DNA of 30,518 nt, from positions 1 to 30,518 of the IMG/VR virus record IMGVR_UViG_3300020573_000030. The stretch is one strand, 5' to 3'. Below the pieces are notes generated by a model. The model searched no databases and was not told the DNA's origin. It worked only from the letters and a program-made list of their open reading frames with translations. Made by a program: the position numbers and the translations under genes. The DNA is from a virus. Position 1 is the stretch's first letter. The number at the start of each line of letters is the position of its first letter. Positions 1 to 7,798 of this stretch are shown here, piece after piece.

Positions 1-1357
1 ATCTCGTGTTTGTTTCGAATCATATGATCCGAAGATATATTTCAATGAGTTTTGCCAGGAATGGGGAGGTATTGAAACGGATGAGGGATATCAGTACACC
101 GAACGCACTCCCATTTGCGTATTGAATGATGAGGATAAAATAATCTCATTGATTGAACGGTTTGACCATGGATGCCAATTCGAGGAAGGGAGCCGAAATC
201 ATTTTGTATTTAAATTGGCGTGTGTACTTTGTGAGTATGGCATCGATAAGTCAACAACTGAACAGTACATATGGACCAAATACTGCCAAGGGACCAGCTT
301 CAACCATGGTGAGATGGTAACATCCATCAATTCGGCATATAAAAAAGCGACATTTTCAACCAAATACTTTGAGGATAAGGATACATTCCATAAGGTCAAA
401 CAAAAACTCAAGAGCGGTATCGCAAAGGATGATATCAAGAAACAATTGGGAGTTGCTGATGACATCATTGATGATATCAAAGAGGAGATTGCATCCGGTG
501 ATGATGTTTTTTGGATGGTTGACTCGAAAAAAGGAATCCAAATCGAGCCAATCAAATACTCCGAATTCTTGGTGAAAAGTGGATTCAACAAATACTATCC
601 GGAAAATGCGGAAAGGCCTACTTTTGTCCGAGTGAAAGAGAACAAGGTCCGATTGAGCTCAACGGAACAAATCAAAGACTATGTTCTCAACTATCTCCTC
701 GACAAAAATGAGGTTGCGGTGTGGAATTACTGTTCACGATCACCGTATCTCTTCAATGAGAATCACCTCAACATGATTGACTCGATTGATATTTTCATGT
801 TGCAAGATACAAAGAATGCATCATACATCCCATTCAAGAATGGAGTGGTCAAAGTATCCAAGGACCAAGTCAAGGTCATGAGTTACATCGATGTGGATGG
901 ATATATTTGGGAAAATCAAATCATCCCACGAGATTTCACATTCATCAAGGAATCAACCAATGACTTTCAAGATTTCGTATCAAAGGTATCAGCGGATGAT
1001 AAGGAGAGAATCCTTTCCCTTGAGTCAACACTCGGATACCTCATCCATTCATTCAAGGATAAAACGGATCAAAAGGCAATCATATTCAATGACCAAGAAA
1101 TCGATGACAATCCAAATGGAGGAAGTGGAAAGTCATTGATGTTGGCAGCTCTTGGATATTTCCGGAGAGTAGTCAAGATTGATGGAAAAGCATTCAATCC
1201 TGGAAAGAGTGATTTCGTATATCAACGAGTTAACTTGGATTCTCAAATCCTGGCATTTGATGATGTGAAACGCAACTTTGATTTTGAACAATTGTTCTCA
1301 ATCATCTCGGAAGGAATAACGGTCAACCGAAAAAACAAGGATGAGATATTCATCCCA
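1..1357. repeat. Near-terminal repeat, left copy
   Basis: Aligns without a gap to 29162-30518 (offset 29161). By hand count about 130 of 1357 positions differ, unevenly: the first 60 bases are identical, while 241-480 and 781-900 are dense in changes. Most changes are at third codon positions. It lies wholly inside the primase-helicase gene. Confidence 0.95.
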
Positions 1358-1930
1358 TTTGACCGATCACCGAAGATTGTAATCACAACCAACTATGTGA
1401 TAAGCGGTGCCGGGAGCTCACATGACCGGAGGAGGCATGAGCTTGAATTCTTTCAATACTTCCATTCGAGAAGATCACCGCTCGATGAGTACGGCCGATT
1501 ACTATTTGATTCATGGAATGATGATGATTGGATTCGCTTTGATAATTACATGATCAAGAACTTGCAACTATTCCTTGCAAATGGATTGACCAAATCAATC
1601 TCAATCAATGCGGATGCGAAGAGATTTATTCAATCAACCTCGAAAGACTTTTATGATTGGACCGAAGAGGGCAACCTTGCACTCAATGTATACCACTACA
1701 ATAGTGGAGTGATGCAGCAATTCACATCCGAATTCAATGGATGGAAGGACCTTGAATCGAGAAGATTCCTCAAGTGGGTATCCGAGTATGCAAATTATAA
1801 AGGATACACCATGACCAAAGGAAGGAATCACAATGGGAGATACTTTGAGTTGAGCATTCCCGGAGCTCCTCCGGTGAAAGACTCGGATGATATATGGGAT
1901 GAGTTAAACGAAAAAGCAAAAAAGATATGA
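2..1930 (+). CDS. Primase-helicase, 5'-truncated by the window edge
   Basis: Replicative primase-helicase that would unwind and prime phage DNA. The frame is open from base 2, so the TTG at 122 is internal. The piece encodes 642 residues and lacks about 158 N-terminal residues, which are present in the second copy at 28689. Seen: a Walker A motif GGSGKS at bases 1118-1135, a Walker B-like LAFDD at 1250-1264, a downstream VITTNY sensor-like motif and an RRRHELEF arginine-finger-like motif. This pattern fits D5-like/SF3 helicases of the DUF5906 type, which in Bacteroidota elements are commonly fused to a BT4734-like prim-pol domain. The stop overlaps the ATG of the VRR-NUC gene by 4 nt, indicating coupled translation. 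The family call is firm; the exact helicase subfamily is inferred. Confidence 0.9.
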   Translation, partial: SRVCFESYDPKIYFNEFCQEWGGIETDEGYQYTERTPICVLNDEDKIISLIERFDHGCQFEEGSRNHFVFKLACVLCEYGIDKSTTEQYIWTKYCQGTSFNHGEMVTSINSAYKKATFSTKYFEDKDTFHKVKQKLKSGIAKDDIKKQLGVADDIIDDIKEEIASGDDVFWMVDSKKGIQIEPIKYSEFLVKSGFNKYYPENAERPTFVRVKENKVRLSSTEQIKDYVLNYLLDKNEVAVWNYCSRSPYLFNENHLNMIDSIDIFMLQDTKNASYIPFKNGVVKVSKDQVKVMSYIDVDGYIWENQIIPRDFTFIKESTNDFQDFVSKVSADDKERILSLESTLGYLIHSFKDKTDQKAIIFNDQEIDDNPNGGSGKSLMLAALGYFRRVVKIDGKAFNPGKSDFVYQRVNLDSQILAFDDVKRNFDFEQLFSIISEGITVNRKNKDEIFIPFDRSPKIVITTNYVISGAGSSHDRRRHELEFFQYFHSRRSPLDEYGRLLFDSWNDDDWIRFDNYMIKNLQLFLANGLTKSISINADAKRFIQSTSKDFYDWTEEGNLALNVYHYNSGVMQQFTSEFNGWKDLESRRFLKWVSEYANYKGYTMTKGRNHNGRYFELSIPGAPPVKDSDDIWDELNEKAKKI

Positions 1931-2385
1931 CCAAAGCAAACAAAGAACGCCTCAAGGAACTCGAGAGAGCTCTCACCAGGGCAAAATATCCAAAATTGCC
2001 ATATGTGGATTCATTCCTCACCAATTGGCAAGATAATAGTGCAAACGCACTCACCAAATCCATATGTGGATTCCTTCAAATGAGTGGATGCCAGGCGGAA
2101 CGAATCAATACAATGGGAGTATATCGCCAAACGAGGCGAACCGATGGAGTGATCTCCGGTGGAAAATGGACCAAGGGAACCGGCACACCAGGATCCGCGG
2201 ATATTTCCGCAACCATTCGAGGTCGCTCGGTTAAGATTGAAGTCAAGTATGGGAAGGATCGACAATCCGAAGCTCAAAAGGCATATCAAAAAATGATTGA
2301 AGATGCCGGTGGGGTGTACATTATCTCAAGGACTTTTGATGATTTCATTGAATTTTATGATGATTTCATTGCTAATCTAAAATAA
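1927..2385 (+). CDS. VRR-NUC family nuclease
   Basis: Small PD-(D/E)XK nuclease of the VRR-NUC type, 152 aa. These proteins are thought to cut branched DNA such as replication or recombination intermediates. Seen: GSADISATIRG (residues 89-99) carrying the catalytic Asp92, then IEVK (104-107) with Glu105 and Lys107, a Gln at 117 and a Gly-Gly pair at 128-129, the classical VRR-NUC order. The N-terminal 80 residues are basic and poorly conserved. The ATG overlaps the helicase stop (ATGA), so the two are probably made from one message. A role in resolving replication forks or recombination joints is inferred from the neighbours. Confidence 0.85.
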   Translation: MTKANKERLKELERALTRAKYPKLPYVDSFLTNWQDNSANALTKSICGFLQMSGCQAERINTMGVYRQTRRTDGVISGGKWTKGTGTPGSADISATIRGRSVKIEVKYGKDRQSEAQKAYQKMIEDAGGVYIISRTFDDFIEFYDDFIANLK

Positions 2386-2398
2386 TTTATTATCTTTA
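2369..2398 (+). promoter_or_regulatory. Predicted Bacteroidota-type promoter for the recombination operon
   Basis: TTG at 2369-2371, a 19-bp spacer, then TATCTTTA at 2391-2398. This matches the Bacteroidota -33/-7 pattern (TTG, TAnnTTTG) except for the last base. An AC-rich leader (ACACACAAAA at 2411-2420) runs straight to the ATG at 2421. It overlaps the 3' end of the VRR-NUC gene. Confidence 0.6.
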
Positions 2399-2420
2399 AC
2401 GAAATTTAACACACACAAAA

Positions 2421-2939
2421 ATGGAAAAGAACACAAAAACAATCGCAACATTGTATCAAAAGTTGCACCTTGCAAAGCAGCAAATCGGAAAGGTAGCAAA
2501 AAACGCAACGAATCCACATTTCAAAAAGTCATATGCCGATATCAATGCACTTCTCACCGCGGTTGAGCCAATTCTTTTGGAAAATGGATTGATTTTGTTG
2601 CAACCAATCATCGGAAATGATGTGGTAACTCGTATCATTGATATTGATTCGGGAGAGATGGTTGAATCATTTATCACTTTGCCAATTATAACCGATCCAC
2701 AAAAGGTATTAAGTGCGGTTACCTACTTCCGAAGAGGTACATTGCAATCACTTTTGTCGCTCCAGGCGGTGGATGATGATGGAAGTGGTGCATCAATTGG
2801 AGTGGCATCAAAACCAAAGCTCGATAATACACGATTTGAGAAAGCAATCGAATCAATCAATGCCGGAAAATATACAAAGGAACAATTGGTATCTCAATAT
2901 GAGTTGAGTGAGTTGCAATTAAAAGCATTGGAAGTATGA
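2421..2939 (+). CDS. erf: ERF-family single-strand annealing protein
   Basis: Recombinase that would anneal complementary single strands during phage recombination, repair or circularisation. It has 172 aa, in the range of short ERF proteins. Seen: the N-terminal ERF pattern NPHFKKSYADINAL (31-44) followed by VEPILLENGL (48-57), and the second signature QKVLSAVTYFRRGTL (94-108) ending in DDDGSG (118-123). These match the family pattern of a QK-x-SAITYARRY block followed by an acidic DDDG. The gene starts after its own promoter with an AC-rich leader, and its stop overlaps the start of the exonuclease gene by 4 nt, as expected for an annealase-exonuclease pair. Confidence 0.87.
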   Translation: MEKNTKTIATLYQKLHLAKQQIGKVAKNATNPHFKKSYADINALLTAVEPILLENGLILLQPIIGNDVVTRIIDIDSGEMVESFITLPIITDPQKVLSAVTYFRRGTLQSLLSLQAVDDDGSGASIGVASKPKLDNTRFEKAIESINAGKYTKEQLVSQYELSELQLKALEV

Positions 2940-3553
2940 AATGGCATCCATCTCAAATCGGTAACCTCATGACCAATGGTCGAGGAAAGAATGATATCGG
3001 TGCAACCGCAATATCATATATCAAAAAGGTAGCAAAGGAGAATTTCTACGGATACAAAACCGAGCTCAACACAAAGCAAATCATCAAAGGGAAAGAGCAA
3101 GAGCAAGATTCAATTGATCTTCTCAACTTGGTGAGATTCACCAACTACATCAAGAATACAATAAGAGTGGAAAATGAATGGTTGACCGGTGAATGCGATA
3201 TCATCACCGAGAATTCAATCATCGATATCAAAACATCATGGTCATTGGATACATTCCCGGCATTTATTGAAGATGCTTATAATTCTCATTATGAGTGGCA
3301 AATGAGAGCATATATGATGTTGTATGATAAACCATCGAGCGAGGTGATCCATTGCATGGTAACAACATCGAATGAGCTCCTCAATGAATGGGAGAATCTA
3401 TCAATCCATCGAGTGGACCATATTGATCCGGAGAAGAGAATCACCGCATTGTATTTTGAAAGAAATGAGGAGGTTGAGAATCAAATCATCGAGAGATTGA
3501 AAAAGTCAACCGATATATATAACGAGTATTATTCACTACTAAATGAAAAGTAA
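2936..3553 (+). CDS. YqaJ/lambda-exonuclease-like PD-(D/E)XK nuclease
   Basis: Probable 5'-3' exonuclease partner of the ERF annealing protein, 205 aa. Seen: KGKEQEQDSI (51-60) as the conserved Glu-bearing helix, GECDII (85-90) and IIDIKT (95-100), which supply Asp88, Asp97 and Lys99 of the D...(D/E)XK core, and YEWQMRAYMMLY (119-130), the QxxxY motif found in lambda-exo, YqaJ and Cas4 folds. It overlaps the ERF stop and the next gene. The nuclease fold is well supported; resection partnering with ERF is inferred from adjacency. Confidence 0.85.
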   Translation: MKWHPSQIGNLMTNGRGKNDIGATAISYIKKVAKENFYGYKTELNTKQIIKGKEQEQDSIDLLNLVRFTNYIKNTIRVENEWLTGECDIITENSIIDIKTSWSLDTFPAFIEDAYNSHYEWQMRAYMMLYDKPSSEVIHCMVTTSNELLNEWENLSIHRVDHIDPEKRITALYFERNEEVENQIIERLKKSTDIYNEYYSLLNEK

Positions 3554-3854
3554 AATGAAAACAAATCAAGAATTAATCAATGACAAATTAAATGAACGCA
3601 AATTCAAGAGCCGGATATATTCCACGAGAGAAATATCTCAAATCATTGGATTGCAAAATCATCCGGCAAATAACAACGGATCATTGAAATCAACACTTTC
3701 AAATCATCCGGATTGGTCATTTGAATGTGGAAGATCATGGATGTACATTGGCAACAAGAAAACAAACAAAGTGAAAACCAAGCCATCAATTGAGCATCGA
3801 AATCAACAACGAAGATCGATATCAATTTTGTGGGGATTAATCAAGATAAGATGA
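3543..3854 (+). CDS. Hypothetical basic protein, possible DNA binder
   Basis: Not recognised. It is 103 aa and rich in Lys, Arg and Asn, with no membrane segment. The stretch STREISQIIGLQNH near residues 27-40 reads like the first helices of a helix-turn-helix, so DNA binding is possible. Two starts are plausible: ATG at 3543, overlapping the exonuclease end, or ATG at 3555, one base after that gene's stop and better spaced. The stop overlaps the ATG of the next small gene (ATGA). Its place in the recombination operon suggests an accessory role; nothing firmer can be said. Confidence 0.6.
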   Translation: MKSKMKTNQELINDKLNERKFKSRIYSTREISQIIGLQNHPANNNGSLKSTLSNHPDWSFECGRSWMYIGNKKTNKVKTKPSIEHRNQQRRSISILWGLIKIR

Positions 3855-3955
3855 AAAACAAAATCCTCGCAATCATCACATTGATTCTCATCATGGCAAT
3901 GATATTTTTGGTAGGTACGGCGATCACATCGCAAATATTCAAAGGAACATTTTAA
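3851..3955 (+). CDS. Small single-pass membrane protein
   Basis: Very short gene of 34 aa. It starts MKNK and has one strongly hydrophobic segment (about residues 5-26, rich in Ile, Leu and Met), ending in a short polar tail SQIFKGTF. The start overlaps the previous stop by 4 nt (ATGA), and 11 nt separate it from the SSB-like gene, so it fits the coupled operon. Function unknown. A tiny membrane peptide in an early operon could act on the host membrane, but that is a guess. Confidence 0.6.
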   Translation: MKNKILAIITLILIMAMIFLVGTAITSQIFKGTF

Positions 3956-3966
3956 ATCAAATACAA

Positions 3967-4269
3967 ATGGAATTATCAGTAACCGGCAAAATCAAAGTGA
4001 TTGAGCCAACAAAACAAGTAAGTGAGAAATTCTCGGTGAGAGAATTTATTTTAACAATCCCAAATGGAGAGTATCCTCAAGATGTGGCATTTCAATTGTC
4101 GCAAGTGAGATGTGCATTCTTGGATAATTATAAACCAGGGATTGACATCACCGTCAAATTCAATTTGAGAGGAAGAGAATACAATGGGAGGTATTATAAT
4201 ACTTTGGATGTATGGGATGTGAAATCAACACCAATGGTCGATGAGAGCTTTGACGATTCACCTTTCTGA
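3967..4269 (+). CDS. DUF3127 single-stranded DNA-binding-like protein
   Basis: Probable phage SSB, 100 aa, protecting single strands during replication and recombination. It begins MELSVTGKIKVI and continues with an OB-fold-like beta pattern including REYNGRYYNTLDVWDV near residues 70-85, which resembles DUF3127 proteins of Bacteroidota. The C-terminus DESFDDSPF (92-100) is an acidic tip ending in Pro-Phe, as in bacterial SSB tails that recruit partner proteins. It lies in the same operon as the annealase and exonuclease. The DUF3127 call is from pattern memory; the SSB role follows from fold, tail and context. Confidence 0.78.
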   Translation: MELSVTGKIKVIEPTKQVSEKFSVREFILTIPNGEYPQDVAFQLSQVRCAFLDNYKPGIDITVKFNLRGREYNGRYYNTLDVWDVKSTPMVDESFDDSPF

Positions 4270-4450
4270 TTCGGATACAATTCGTGACTTCATCGAGAAA
4301 GAGGTGAGGTCACGAGTATCCAAGCGGTACAAACTATCCCATATTGCGGAAGATATGGGAATCACATACCTTCAATTGTGGAGATTCCTCAAGGGATCAT
4401 CGGTAAATGAGGAATTCTACATCAAATTTTTTAAGTATTATGCGAAATAG
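4241..4450 (+). CDS. Small helix-turn-helix protein
   Basis: 69 aa. It contains a clear helix-turn-helix pattern, KLSHIAEDMGITYLQLWRFL (about 32-51), of the XRE/Cro-like kind, so it probably binds DNA and may regulate phage or host genes. It overlaps the SSB gene by 29 nt in another frame. The start at 4241 keeps an N-terminal helix (DSDTIRDFIEKEV). Operator targets are unknown; the repeat sets at 25603-25660 and 28482-28640 are possible targets, by inference only. Confidence 0.65.
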   Translation: MRALTIHLSDSDTIRDFIEKEVRSRVSKRYKLSHIAEDMGITYLQLWRFLKGSSVNEEFYIKFFKYYAK

Positions 4451-4634
4451 GTATTTCATTGCCTATGTTGGCACAAAAAACGAGAATCCGCACATGATCA
4501 TCACTCGATTTCAAGATGTGTTTGAGGGAATGCGAGTCAACTATGCCATCGTATTAACCATGGAAGATGATGAGGTGTATATCGAGGAGGTTGATCGTGC
4601 GGTGTTTATGGATGTACAATGTCAAATGAATTAA
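4440..4634 (+). CDS. Hypothetical protein
   Basis: Not recognised. The start is placed at ATG 4440, giving 64 aa beginning MRNRYFIAYVGTK and overlapping the previous stop by 11 nt; an in-frame ATG at 4407 would add 11 residues that mainly shadow the previous gene. It shows alternating beta-like stretches (YFIAYVG, YAIVLTM, EVYIEEV) and no membrane segment or cysteine motif. Part of the small-gene run between the SSB-like protein and the sigma-like gene. Confidence 0.55.
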   Translation: MRNRYFIAYVGTKNENPHMIITRFQDVFEGMRVNYAIVLTMEDDEVYIEEVDRAVFMDVQCQMN

Positions 4635-4644
4635 ATTGAAAAAT

Positions 4645-4830
4645 ATGCTTTGGAAATTATTCAAACCTAAAAAGATTATCCATTTCATGATACCGGCTGA
4701 ATCTGAAAAGAGAGCTTCATTCAAAGAAATATCCGAATCACTTGAGAAAAAACTCGGGAAAGATTATCATGTAATTGTATCATTTGAAGTAAAGGATGCG
4801 ATTGAAACAAAAATCACCGTATATGAGTAA
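4645..4830 (+). CDS. Hypothetical small protein
   Basis: Not recognised. It has 61 aa from ATG 4645; the TTG at 4636 is an unlikely start because an ATG lies nine bases further on. The N-terminus MLWKLFKPKKIIHFMIP is amphipathic and basic, followed by a helical stretch SFKEISESLEKKLGK and a beta-like tail. The stop overlaps the next gene's ATG region, so it is translationally coupled. Function unknown. Confidence 0.55.
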   Translation: MLWKLFKPKKIIHFMIPAESEKRASFKEISESLEKKLGKDYHVIVSFEVKDAIETKITVYE

Positions 4831-5026
4831 ACAACAACAAACACCCGAGGATATCATCGTGACCAAGGTGGCGATGAAGTATTTTGACCGGTCCGAGGTA
4901 GGTATCAAAAAATATGGTACCACATTGGAAAATAATTCCTTACCTTTGATGGAATGGTTGAATCATCTCCAGGAGGAGTTGATGGATGCCACACTTTATA
5001 TTGAGAAACTAAAACAAGAAATATGA
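4823..5026 (+). CDS. Small conserved phage-type protein, KYGTTL motif
   Basis: 67 aa from ATG 4823, which overlaps the previous stop; an ATG at 4796 would add only overlapping sequence. It carries the pattern GIKKYGTTL followed by LMEWLNHLQEELMDATLYIE. This is common in small phage proteins and looks like a cut-down helical bundle with conserved Glu residues, as in MazG/dUTPase-like NTP pyrophosphohydrolases. Whether it hydrolyses nucleotides cannot be told from sequence. It overlaps the next gene by 4 nt. Confidence 0.6.
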   Translation: MSKQQQTPEDIIVTKVAMKYFDRSEVGIKKYGTTLENNSLPLMEWLNHLQEELMDATLYIEKLKQEI

Positions 5027-5271
5027 GTTACTTAGCTTCACTCGCACTCGCATGGTTTTTAGTATCATTTGAGCCGATTCAAATGGTGTGGGATAATCTC
5101 GCAATGCGAATCAAACCGAATCACTTGGTCAACTACATTCATGCCGGACTTGGTTGTTTCAAGTGCATGAGTTTTTGGTCCACATGGATCATCACCGGTG
5201 ATTTCATTCAAGCAACTATTGTATCATTCATTGCGTTTATCATTGAGGAATGCTTGAGCAAATTGAAATAA
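5023..5271 (+). CDS. Membrane protein with CFKC motif
   Basis: 82 aa with three hydrophobic stretches (about residues 3-20, 42-60 and 62-78). A cysteine pair, CFKC, sits just before the second stretch within GLGCFKCMSFWSTW, and the protein ends basic (SKLK). The cysteine pair could bind metal or form a disulfide. Similar small proteins occur in Bacteroidota phages, by recall only. The start overlaps the previous stop (ATGA). Function unknown; host-envelope association is inferred. Confidence 0.6.
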   Translation: MSYLASLALAWFLVSFEPIQMVWDNLAMRIKPNHLVNYIHAGLGCFKCMSFWSTWIITGDFIQATIVSFIAFIIEECLSKLK

Positions 5272-5453
5272 TACTAATCGAGGAGATAATCAATGCGAGT
5301 GATTTGGTGAGATATTCCAAGAAATCACTCAAGGCACTTTTTCGGGTGTATGATAAGCACAATAAGACCAAAACAACGAATTGCTTTTGCACCTCGAATG
5401 ACCGGAAAATCATGTACAAACTTTTCACCAATTGGTATGAAGCGAATACTTGA
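5250..5453 (+). CDS. Small NCFC-motif protein
   Basis: 67 aa. It has an N-terminal amphipathic Ile/Leu/Glu-rich helix, then RVYDKHNKTKTTNCFC and a C-terminal TNWYEAN. The tight Cys-x-Cys surrounded by basic and aromatic residues suggests a small DNA-binding or metal-binding protein, but no named family can be assigned. It overlaps the membrane-protein gene by 22 nt and the next gene by 17 nt, which argues against the longer start (5350) of that next gene. Confidence 0.55.
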   Translation: MLEQIEIILIEEIINASDLVRYSKKSLKALFRVYDKHNKTKTTNCFCTSNDRKIMYKLFTNWYEANT

Positions 5454-5970
5454 TCGGTACATATCAAAACATTACGATGAGGTATTTCGATACACCAGGT
5501 ATTTTTGTGCAAAGTACAATCCGAGATTGGAGCCGGATTTAGTGATCAACAACGCATATCTCCATTGCTTGACAATCGAAGAGAATACAACCGATGAGAA
5601 TAAGGTCAAGAGCTATCTCCTCAACTCAATCAAAAAACAAATCATTTGGCAAAATCTCGACACCAATAAACAAGAGCGGTTGATATCAAGTGAGTTGACA
5701 ATACCGGATGTTCCGGAGGACAATCATGATATCAATTACAAAATACTCATCGAGCAACAATACCAATCATGGAAGTCATGCGTTGATATATACCGCTCGA
5801 GATTGACCGACAATGTCAAGATCACCGTACTTGAGGCGTATTTCGATAAGGGATACAACACCGCACGATCAATGGCGAAGTATTTCAATATCACAAACAC
5901 ATCAGCACATTACTTAATAACCGATATAAAACGCGAACTAAAAAAGATAAAACATGAGAATCAAGAGTGA
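5437..5970 (+). CDS. Sigma-70-like / helix-turn-helix transcription factor (putative)
   Basis: 177 aa from ATG 5437; an in-frame ATG at 5350 would overlap the previous gene by 104 nt. The N-terminal half has a region-2-like helical pattern (HYDEVFRYTRYFCAKYN, residues 12-28; then LEPDLVINNAYLHCL and VKSYLLNSIKKQIIWQN). The C-terminal part ends in a region-4-like helix-turn-helix (YNTARSMAKYFNITNTSAHY, 140-159) followed by a basic helix. Proteins of this build in Bacteroidota phages are often labelled sigma-factor-like. Lying immediately before the packaging and virion genes, it is a natural candidate for late-gene activation. DNA binding is fairly safe; sigma activity is inferred. Confidence 0.6.
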   Translation: MKRILDRYISKHYDEVFRYTRYFCAKYNPRLEPDLVINNAYLHCLTIEENTTDENKVKSYLLNSIKKQIIWQNLDTNKQERLISSELTIPDVPEDNHDINYKILIEQQYQSWKSCVDIYRSRLTDNVKITVLEAYFDKGYNTARSMAKYFNITNTSAHYLITDIKRELKKIKHENQE

Positions 5971-6214
5971 ATATAAAGGAAAGACCATCGTCAAATCAAC
6001 AACGATTGGAAACATAACCGTTGTTATTGACAATATAGATATAAAGAGGTATCAATATTATGTGTCCATTGGACTCGGATATATCTTTGAAGAGGAAAAC
6101 GAAACAACATCCGCACCGGAGAAATGCATTCAATACGATGGCATTGATCAAGAGGAGGAAGTCAAACCGATTCCAAAAAGAAAACGCAAACCGAAAACAA
6201 CAACGGAGGAATAA
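5954..6214 (+). CDS. Hypothetical protein with basic C-terminus
   Basis: 86 aa, not recognised. The N-terminal 50 residues alternate in a beta-like way (TIVKSTTIGNITVVIDNIDI). A linker rich in Glu follows, and the end is very basic (PIPKRKRKPK) before an acidic TTTEE tip. It overlaps the sigma-like gene by 17 nt and shares one base with the terminase small-subunit start (TAATG), so it is co-expressed with packaging genes. Nucleic-acid contact through the basic tail is possible. Confidence 0.55.
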   Translation: MRIKSEYKGKTIVKSTTIGNITVVIDNIDIKRYQYYVSIGLGYIFEEENETTSAPEKCIQYDGIDQEEEVKPIPKRKRKPKTTTEE

Positions 6215-6642
6215 TGGGAAGACCACGCAACTTTGAAACACCGGAGGATTTATATGAGCTATTCGAGAAGTATCGAAAGCACGTTAAGGAGAATCCTCGA
6301 TATCAATACTCATTGAGTAACAAAACCGGAGAGGCGGTACCGATTCCATTGGAGGTGCCATTGACATTGAGTGGATTCAGAGTTTTTTGTCATGATCATT
6401 CTTTGGTTGTGCAAGATTATTTTGCAAATACCGGAGGGAGATATTCGGCATTTACGACAATCTGCTCGCGTATAAGCGATGAAATCCGCAATGACCAAAT
6501 CATGGGAGGTATGGTTGGACAATACAACGCATCCATCACTCAAAGGTTGAACGGACTAACCGAGAAGTCGGATATCACAACCAATGGAAAGGACATCAAC
6601 GAAATCAAGGTGAACATCATCAAACCGGATGGAGATAAATAG
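6214..6642 (+). CDS. terS: Terminase small subunit
   Basis: DNA-recognition subunit of the packaging motor, 142 aa. It starts MGRPRNFETPEDLYELF, typical of a small-terminase family in Bacteroidota and other phages, and continues with PLTLSGFRVFCHDHS and a central helical DNA-binding region. The C-terminus is variable and includes an NGKDINEIKVNI stretch that may contact the large subunit. It directly precedes and overlaps the terL gene by 14 nt. The assignment depends on motif memory and on its place before terL. Confidence 0.85.
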   Translation: MGRPRNFETPEDLYELFEKYRKHVKENPRYQYSLSNKTGEAVPIPLEVPLTLSGFRVFCHDHSLVVQDYFANTGGRYSAFTTICSRISDEIRNDQIMGGMVGQYNASITQRLNGLTEKSDITTNGKDINEIKVNIIKPDGDK

Positions 6643-7780
6643 CACCGTAATCTTTGAGAAAAATTATTCAGCTCTCCAGGATAAGGATATACGGTTTATA
6701 ATTAATGAGGGAGGATCAAGGTCATCAAAGACCTATTCCCTTTGTCAAATGATCATTGTCTACTCATTGCAAAATAGGGGGAAGGTGACTTCTATTATCC
6801 GAAAAACTTTCCCGGCATTGAGAGCAACGGTGATGAGGGACTTCCTTGAGATCATGAAGGAAATGGATTTGTATGATGTGAATGCTCACAATAAGAGTGA
6901 ACACATATACACCTTCCCGAATGGGAGCATCGTTGAATTTTTCTCGGTGGATGATGAGCAAAAGATTCGAGGGAGGAAGAGGGACCTTGCATGGTGTAAT
7001 GAAGCCAATGAGCTCTTTTATGATGACTTCACTCAACTCAACATGAGGACCGAATGGAAGTTGATCTTTGACTACAATCCAAGTGAATCAACATCATGGT
7101 TGTATGATCTACCGAAAGAGGAGAGCATCCTCATCAAGTCAACGTATCGTGACAATCCATTCCTTCCGGATTCCATCCGTAGACAAATCGAGGACCTCAA
7201 GAGAACGGATGAAGCATTGTATCAAATCTACGCACTCGGTGAGAAGGCCATCTCCAAATCAAACATATATTCCAATTGGACCTTTGTCAAGCATCGCCCG
7301 GCTCGGTTCGTCAACTATGTATATGGATGTGACTTCGGGTATAACCATCCCACCGCACTCATGAGAGTGTATTGGTGCGAGGATGATATATACATTGAGC
7401 CGGTGATATATGAGAGCTACCTCACCACAACCAACCTCATCGAGAGGATGGATCAACTCGGTATTGAGAAACACATCACCATTGTGGCGGATTATGCCAG
7501 GCCGGAGATCATTGCCGAAATGAACAACGCCGGATACGATGTGCAAAACGCAAACAAGGTTGTCAAGAAAGGAATCGACAACATCAAAACATTTGGTGTA
7601 TTTTGTGAGGATGATGCGAAAATCAAAAAGGAATACGAAAACTATAAATGGAAAAAGGTTGGGGATTTCATAACCGATGAGCCGGTCAAGCTCTTCGATG
7701 ATGCGATGGATGCGGTCCGATATGCCGGGACTTATATCCGCAAAGAATACTATACCGATGATTCATACTTTGCGTTCTAA
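6629..7780 (+). CDS. terL: Terminase large subunit (PBSX/Terminase_3-like)
   Basis: ATPase-nuclease that cuts and pumps DNA into the prohead, 383 aa. ATPase part: Walker A GGSRSSKT (28-35) and Walker B LAWCNEA (120-126, catalytic Glu125). Nuclease part: GCDFGYNHPTAL (233-244) with Asp235, VADYARPE (286-293) with Asp288, and FDDAMDAVRYA (356-366) with acidic residues at 357-358 and 361, the expected three acidic positions of an RNase H-like nuclease. All key residues appear intact and the length is normal, on the short side. The stop is followed by a 30-bp gap holding the late start motif of the fibre gene. Confidence 0.95.
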   Translation: MEINSTVIFEKNYSALQDKDIRFIINEGGSRSSKTYSLCQMIIVYSLQNRGKVTSIIRKTFPALRATVMRDFLEIMKEMDLYDVNAHNKSEHIYTFPNGSIVEFFSVDDEQKIRGRKRDLAWCNEANELFYDDFTQLNMRTEWKLIFDYNPSESTSWLYDLPKEESILIKSTYRDNPFLPDSIRRQIEDLKRTDEALYQIYALGEKAISKSNIYSNWTFVKHRPARFVNYVYGCDFGYNHPTALMRVYWCEDDIYIEPVIYESYLTTTNLIERMDQLGIEKHITIVADYARPEIIAEMNNAGYDVQNANKVVKKGIDNIKTFGVFCEDDAKIKKEYENYKWKKVGDFITDEPVKLFDDAMDAVRYAGTYIRKEYYTDDSYFAF

Positions 7781-7798
7781 ACACTTGGATAATAAATG

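Noticed and set aside
122-124. TTG start for the left primase-helicase copy
   Set aside because: The frame is open to base 2 and the right copy shows a real ATG (28689) about 198 codons upstream in the equivalent position, so TTG is internal.
5350-5436. Longer N-terminus for the sigma-like protein
   Set aside because: It would overlap the 67-aa NCFC gene by 104 nt and reads as unstructured Ser/Thr/Pro sequence; the ATG at 5437 gives the natural start.
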